Shown here one piece after another: positions 6,353 through 8,876 of a stretch of 8,876 bases of DNA (position 1 is its first letter; each line of letters starts with the position of its first letter). The stretch comes from an uncultured Burkholderiales bacterium (GTDB taxonomy: Bacteria > Pseudomonadota > Gammaproteobacteria > Burkholderiales > Burkholderiaceae), in the NCBI GenBank assembly GCA_937891045.1, contig CALBEV010000059.1, forward strand, positions 1 to 8,876, in the 5' to 3' direction. Both the position numbers and the translations under genes were made by a program. The notes under the pieces are model-generated. The model was not told where the DNA came from. It made no database searches and saw only the letters and a program-made list of their open reading frames with translations.

Positions 6353-8770
6353 ATGTCCGGACAAACCCATTTGCCCTCCGAGCCCATCGATCTGCCCATG
6401 TTGCCATTGCGTGATGTGGTGGTGTTTCCGCACATGGTGATTCCTTTGTTTGTGGGAAGACCTAAGAGCATCAAAGCGCTTGAAACCGCCATGGGTGCCG
6501 ACCGAAGCATCATGTTGGTGGCGCAAAAAACCGCCGCCAAAGACGAACCTGCCGTCGGCGATATGTTTCAGGTCGGTTGCGTGTCCACCATTTTGCAAAT
6601 GCTCAAATTGCCTGACGGCACTGTCAAGGTGTTGGTGGAAGGTCAGCAACGTGCCACCGTCAATCACATTGAAGACGGCCCCTTGCATTTTGTGTGCAAC
6701 CTCACGCCAGTCAATCTTCCTGCTTCTGCAGAATCTGACACCGAAGTTGAAGCATTGCGCCGTGCGGTCATGCAGCAGTTTGACCAGTATGTGAAGCTGA
6801 ATAAAAAAATCCCGCCAGAGATTTTGACTTCCATTGCCAGCATTGATGACCCCGGTCGATTGGCAGACACCATCGCGGCGCATCTGCCGCTCAAATTGGA
6901 AAACAAACAAGCGGTGTTGGACTTGCCTGAAGTCAAGGCGCGTTTGGAAAACCTGTTCACGCAACTCGAGCGTGAAGTCGATATTTTGAATGTGGACAAA
7001 CGCATTCGCGGTCGCGTCAAGCGCCAAATGGAAAAAAACCAGCGCGACTTTTACTTGAACGAGCAAGTCAAGGCCATTCAAAAAGAACTTGGTGAAGGCG
7101 AAGAGGGTGCCGACATTGAAGAGATCGAGAAAAAGATCAAAGCTGCCCGCATGCCGCCTGAGGCACGGAAAAAAGCCGAAGCTGAGTTGAAAAAACTGAA
7201 ATTGATGTCGCCGATGTCGGCCGAAGCCACGGTGGTGCGCAATTACATCGATGTCATGGTGAATTTGCCTTGGAGCAAAAAAACCAAGATCAAACACGAT
7301 CTGATGAATGCTGAAACCGTGTTGAACGAAGACCATTTCGGTTTGGAAAAAGTCAAAGACCGCATCCTGGAATATTTGGCGGTGCAGCAACGCGTAGACA
7401 AAGTCAAGGCGCCTATTTTGTGTCTGGTCGGCCCACCCGGCGTGGGTAAAACATCGCTGGGCCAATCCATCGCCAAAGCCACCGGACGTAAATACGTGCG
7501 CATGGCCTTGGGCGGTATGCGCGACGAGGCGGAAATACGTGGTCACCGCCGCACCTACATCGGCGCATTGCCGGGCAAGGTCATGCAAAACCTGACCAAG
7601 GTGAACACTCGCAATCCGTTATTTCTGCTGGACGAAATCGACAAACTGGGTTCGGACTTCCGTGGCGACCCATCCAGCGCTTTGCTTGAGGTGTTAGACC
7701 CGGAGCAAAACAACACTTTCAACGATCACTATGTGGAAGTGGATTTCGATTTGAGCGATGTGATGTTTGTGGCGACCTCCAACTCCATGAATATTCCACC
7801 TGCGTTGCTCGACCGCATGGAAGTCATTCGTTTGTCGGGCTACACCGAGGATGAAAAAATCAATATCGCGTTGCGCTACCTGATCCCCAAGCAGTTGAAA
7901 AACAACGGCATCAAGGAAGAAGAACTGCTGATCGAAGAATCTGCGGTGCGCGATATCGTGCGTTATTACACGCGCGAGGCCGGTGTGCGTTCGCTGGAGC
8001 GCGAGATCTCCAAGATCTGCCGCAAGGTAGTCAAGGCCTTGTTGTTGAAGTCACTCAAGCCTTTGGTCAAGGTCAACGCCGAGAACCTGAACGATTTCCT
8101 GAGTGTGCGCAAATACACCTACGGACGCGCTGAACAGCAAAATCAGGTCGGGCAAGTGGTGGGTTTGGCATGGACCGAAGTGGGCGGCGATTTGCTCACC
8201 ATCGAGGCCGCCACCATGCCCGGCAAGGGCACCATCACGCGTACCGGTTCTTTGGGGGACGTGATGAAAGAGTCTGTCGAGGCTGCACGCACTGTGGTGC
8301 GTAGCCGCGCATTGACCTTGGGCATCAAAACCTCCGCCTTTGAAAAGACCGACATACACATCCACGTGCCTGACGGCGCCACGCCCAAGGACGGCCCCAG
8401 CGCTGGTGCAGCCATGACCTTGGCGATTGTGTCCGCACTCACTGGCATTCCGGTGCGCAGCGACGTGGCCATGACCGGTGAAATCACTTTGCGTGGCGAA
8501 GTCACGGCGATTGGCGGCTTAAAGGAAAAGCTGCTGGCGGCATTGCGCGGCGGCATCAAAACCGTGTTGATCCCTGAAGAAAACATCAAGGATCTGCAGG
8601 AAATTCCTGACAACGTCAAAGCCAATCTGGAGATCGTGCCTGTGCGTTGGTTGGACAAAGTGTTGGAAATTGCACTGGAGCGTATGCCAACACCTATTCC
8701 TGAAGAAGAGGTTGAAGTGCCTGTGGCCGCCAAGGTGAAAGACGTGCCAACGGTGGCTGTCAAACATTGA
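6353..8770 (+). CDS. lon: Lon, ATP-dependent AAA+ serine protease (LonA type)
   Basis: Lon is a cytoplasmic hexameric protease that degrades misfolded proteins and selected regulators, with ATPase and peptidase in one chain. The product is 805 residues (784 in E. coli). The N-terminal substrate-recognition domain spans about 10-205 and includes [13 protein letters not shown] charged helical and coiled-coil stretch lies at about 206-305. The AAA+ module has Walker A GPPGVGKT at 360-367, Walker B LFLLDEID at 423-430 and a probable arginine finger at Arg546. The protease domain carries the Ser-Lys dyad: Ser683 in PKDGPSAG and Lys726 in GGLKEK, 43 residues apart as in E. coli (Ser679, Lys722). 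The C-terminal tail after about 775 is Glu-, Pro- and Val-rich and looks unstructured. The gene lies 57 nt after clpX and is separated from it by a terminator. I could not identify a convincing heat-shock or housekeeping promoter. Confidence 0.98.
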   Translation: MSGQTHLPSEPIDLPMLPLRDVVVFPHMVIPLFVGRPKSIKALETAMGADRSIMLVAQKTAAKDEPAVGDMFQVGCVSTILQMLKLPDGTVKVLVEGQQRATVNHIEDGPLHFVCNLTPVNLPASAESDTEVEALRRAVMQQFDQYVKLNKKIPPEILTSIASIDDPGRLADTIAAHLPLKLENKQAVLDLPEVKARLENLFTQLEREVDILNVDKRIRGRVKRQMEKNQRDFYLNEQVKAIQKELGEGEEGADIEEIEKKIKAARMPPEARKKAEAELKKLKLMSPMSAEATVVRNYIDVMVNLPWSKKTKIKHDLMNAETVLNEDHFGLEKVKDRILEYLAVQQRVDKVKAPILCLVGPPGVGKTSLGQSIAKATGRKYVRMALGGMRDEAEIRGHRRTYIGALPGKVMQNLTKVNTRNPLFLLDEIDKLGSDFRGDPSSALLEVLDPEQNNTFNDHYVEVDFDLSDVMFVATSNSMNIPPALLDRMEVIRLSGYTEDEKINIALRYLIPKQLKNNGIKEEELLIEESAVRDIVRYYTREAGVRSLEREISKICRKVVKALLLKSLKPLVKVNAENLNDFLSVRKYTYGRAEQQNQVGQVVGLAWTEVGGDLLTIEAATMPGKGTITRTGSLGDVMKESVEAARTVVRSRALTLGIKTSAFEKTDIHIHVPDGATPKDGPSAGAAMTLAIVSALTGIPVRSDVAMTGEITLRGEVTAIGGLKEKLLAALRGGIKTVLIPEENIKDLQEIPDNVKANLEIVPVRWLDKVLEIALERMPTPIPEEEVEVPVAAKVKDVPTVAVKH

Positions 8771-8781
8771 TGTTTAGGTGC

Positions 8782-8815
8782 GGCAAAGTCGGCCATTTTT
8801 AGGCTATACTTTGCC
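8782..8815 (+). repeat. 8-bp perfect inverted repeat spanning the tRNA-Gly -10 box
   Basis: GGCAAAGT (8782-8789) is the exact reverse complement of ACTTTGCC (8808-8815), with 18 nt between. A nested 3-bp pairing, GCC (8792-8794) with GGC (8802-8804), could extend the hairpin. It lies in the 51-nt gap between lon and tRNA-Gly. It could be an operator-like site, a weak lon 3' hairpin without a T tract, or chance. Confidence 0.4.
8805..8810 (+). promoter_or_regulatory. Probable -10 box of the tRNA-Gly promoter
   Basis: TATACT is a good sigma-70 -10 hexamer, 11 nt before the mature 5' end of tRNA-Gly. A pyrimidine- and GC-rich discriminator (TTGCCCC) follows, as often seen at stable-RNA promoters under growth-rate control. 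The -35 at 17-nt spacing (GGCAAA) is a poor match. Confidence 0.45.
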
Positions 8816-8821
8816 CCTCAT

Positions 8822-8876
8822 GCGGGAGTAGCTCAGTTGGTAGAGCGCAACCTTGCCAAGGTTGAGGTCGCGAGTT
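8822..8876 (+). tRNA. tRNA-Gly, anticodon GCC (3' partial)
   Basis: The first 55 nt of a tRNA are present. They comprise the acceptor 5' strand GCGGGAG (8822-8828), the D arm GCTC, AGTTGGTA, GAGC, and an anticodon stem CAACC/GGTTG around the loop TTGCCAA (8853-8859). The anticodon is GCC at 8855-8857, which reads GGC and GGU glycine codons. The T arm begins at the window edge and the 3' acceptor strand lies outside. In related genomes other tRNA genes often follow, but that cannot be seen here. Confidence 0.95.

Noticed and set aside
5581..6540. Minus-strand open frame of 319 codons across the clpX-lon junction
   Set aside because: It is antisense to two conserved genes and to the terminator, low in complexity (Ser, Met, Asn), and has no recognisable motif.
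6317..7588. Minus-strand open frame of 423 codons antisense to lon
   Set aside because: It lies opposite the conserved lon frame, and its Phe-, His- and Gln-rich composition is typical of an antisense shadow. No domain is recognisable.
1..8876. Mobile elements, CRISPR arrays, prophage or attachment sites
   Set aside because: I saw no direct-repeat array, transposase or integrase sequence, or duplicated tRNA end. The gene content is conserved core.

Overview
The window reads as an ordinary chromosomal core segment of a betaproteobacterium, most likely order Burkholderiales and probably the Comamonadaceae. The trigger factor, ClpX and Lon sequences have a Burkholderiales character, as recalled rather than aligned. 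The gene order tRNA-Leu, tig, clpP, clpX, lon, tRNA-Gly is one I know from that group. GC content is in the mid-50s per cent by eye, which is low for the family; the genus cannot be fixed from the sequence. All five protein genes and both tRNAs lie on the + strand, and no gene-free stretch exceeds 300 bases.

Layout: 2-2764 is the 3' portion of a large RND-type inner-membrane efflux pump gene whose first ~100 codons lie outside the window. It is followed by a strong Rho-independent terminator (2819-2856) and a complete tRNA-Leu(UAG) (2864-2950). Only 47 nt later comes the protein quality-control block: tig (trigger factor, 2998-4308), clpP (4329-4937), clpX (5033-6295), a second Rho-independent terminator (6309-6336), and lon (6353-8770). 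A tRNA-Gly(GCC) gene begins at 8822 and is cut by the window end.

The four proteostasis genes form one functional module. Trigger factor catches nascent chains at the ribosome exit tunnel. ClpX unfolds tagged or damaged proteins and threads them into ClpP. Lon is the parallel single-chain AAA+ protease. All catalytic residues, nucleotide-binding motifs, zinc ligands and the ClpP-docking loop that I checked are intact. The efflux pump is an unrelated neighbour, separated from the block by the first terminator.

I found no undescribed system here. The second-look items are at the regulatory scale. Two good terminators sit so close to the next gene (tRNA-Leu and lon) that no conventional promoter fits between. 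tig has no obvious promoter of its own after the tRNA. clpX lacks a recognisable Shine-Dalgarno sequence. A perfect 8-bp inverted repeat brackets the -10 box before tRNA-Gly.
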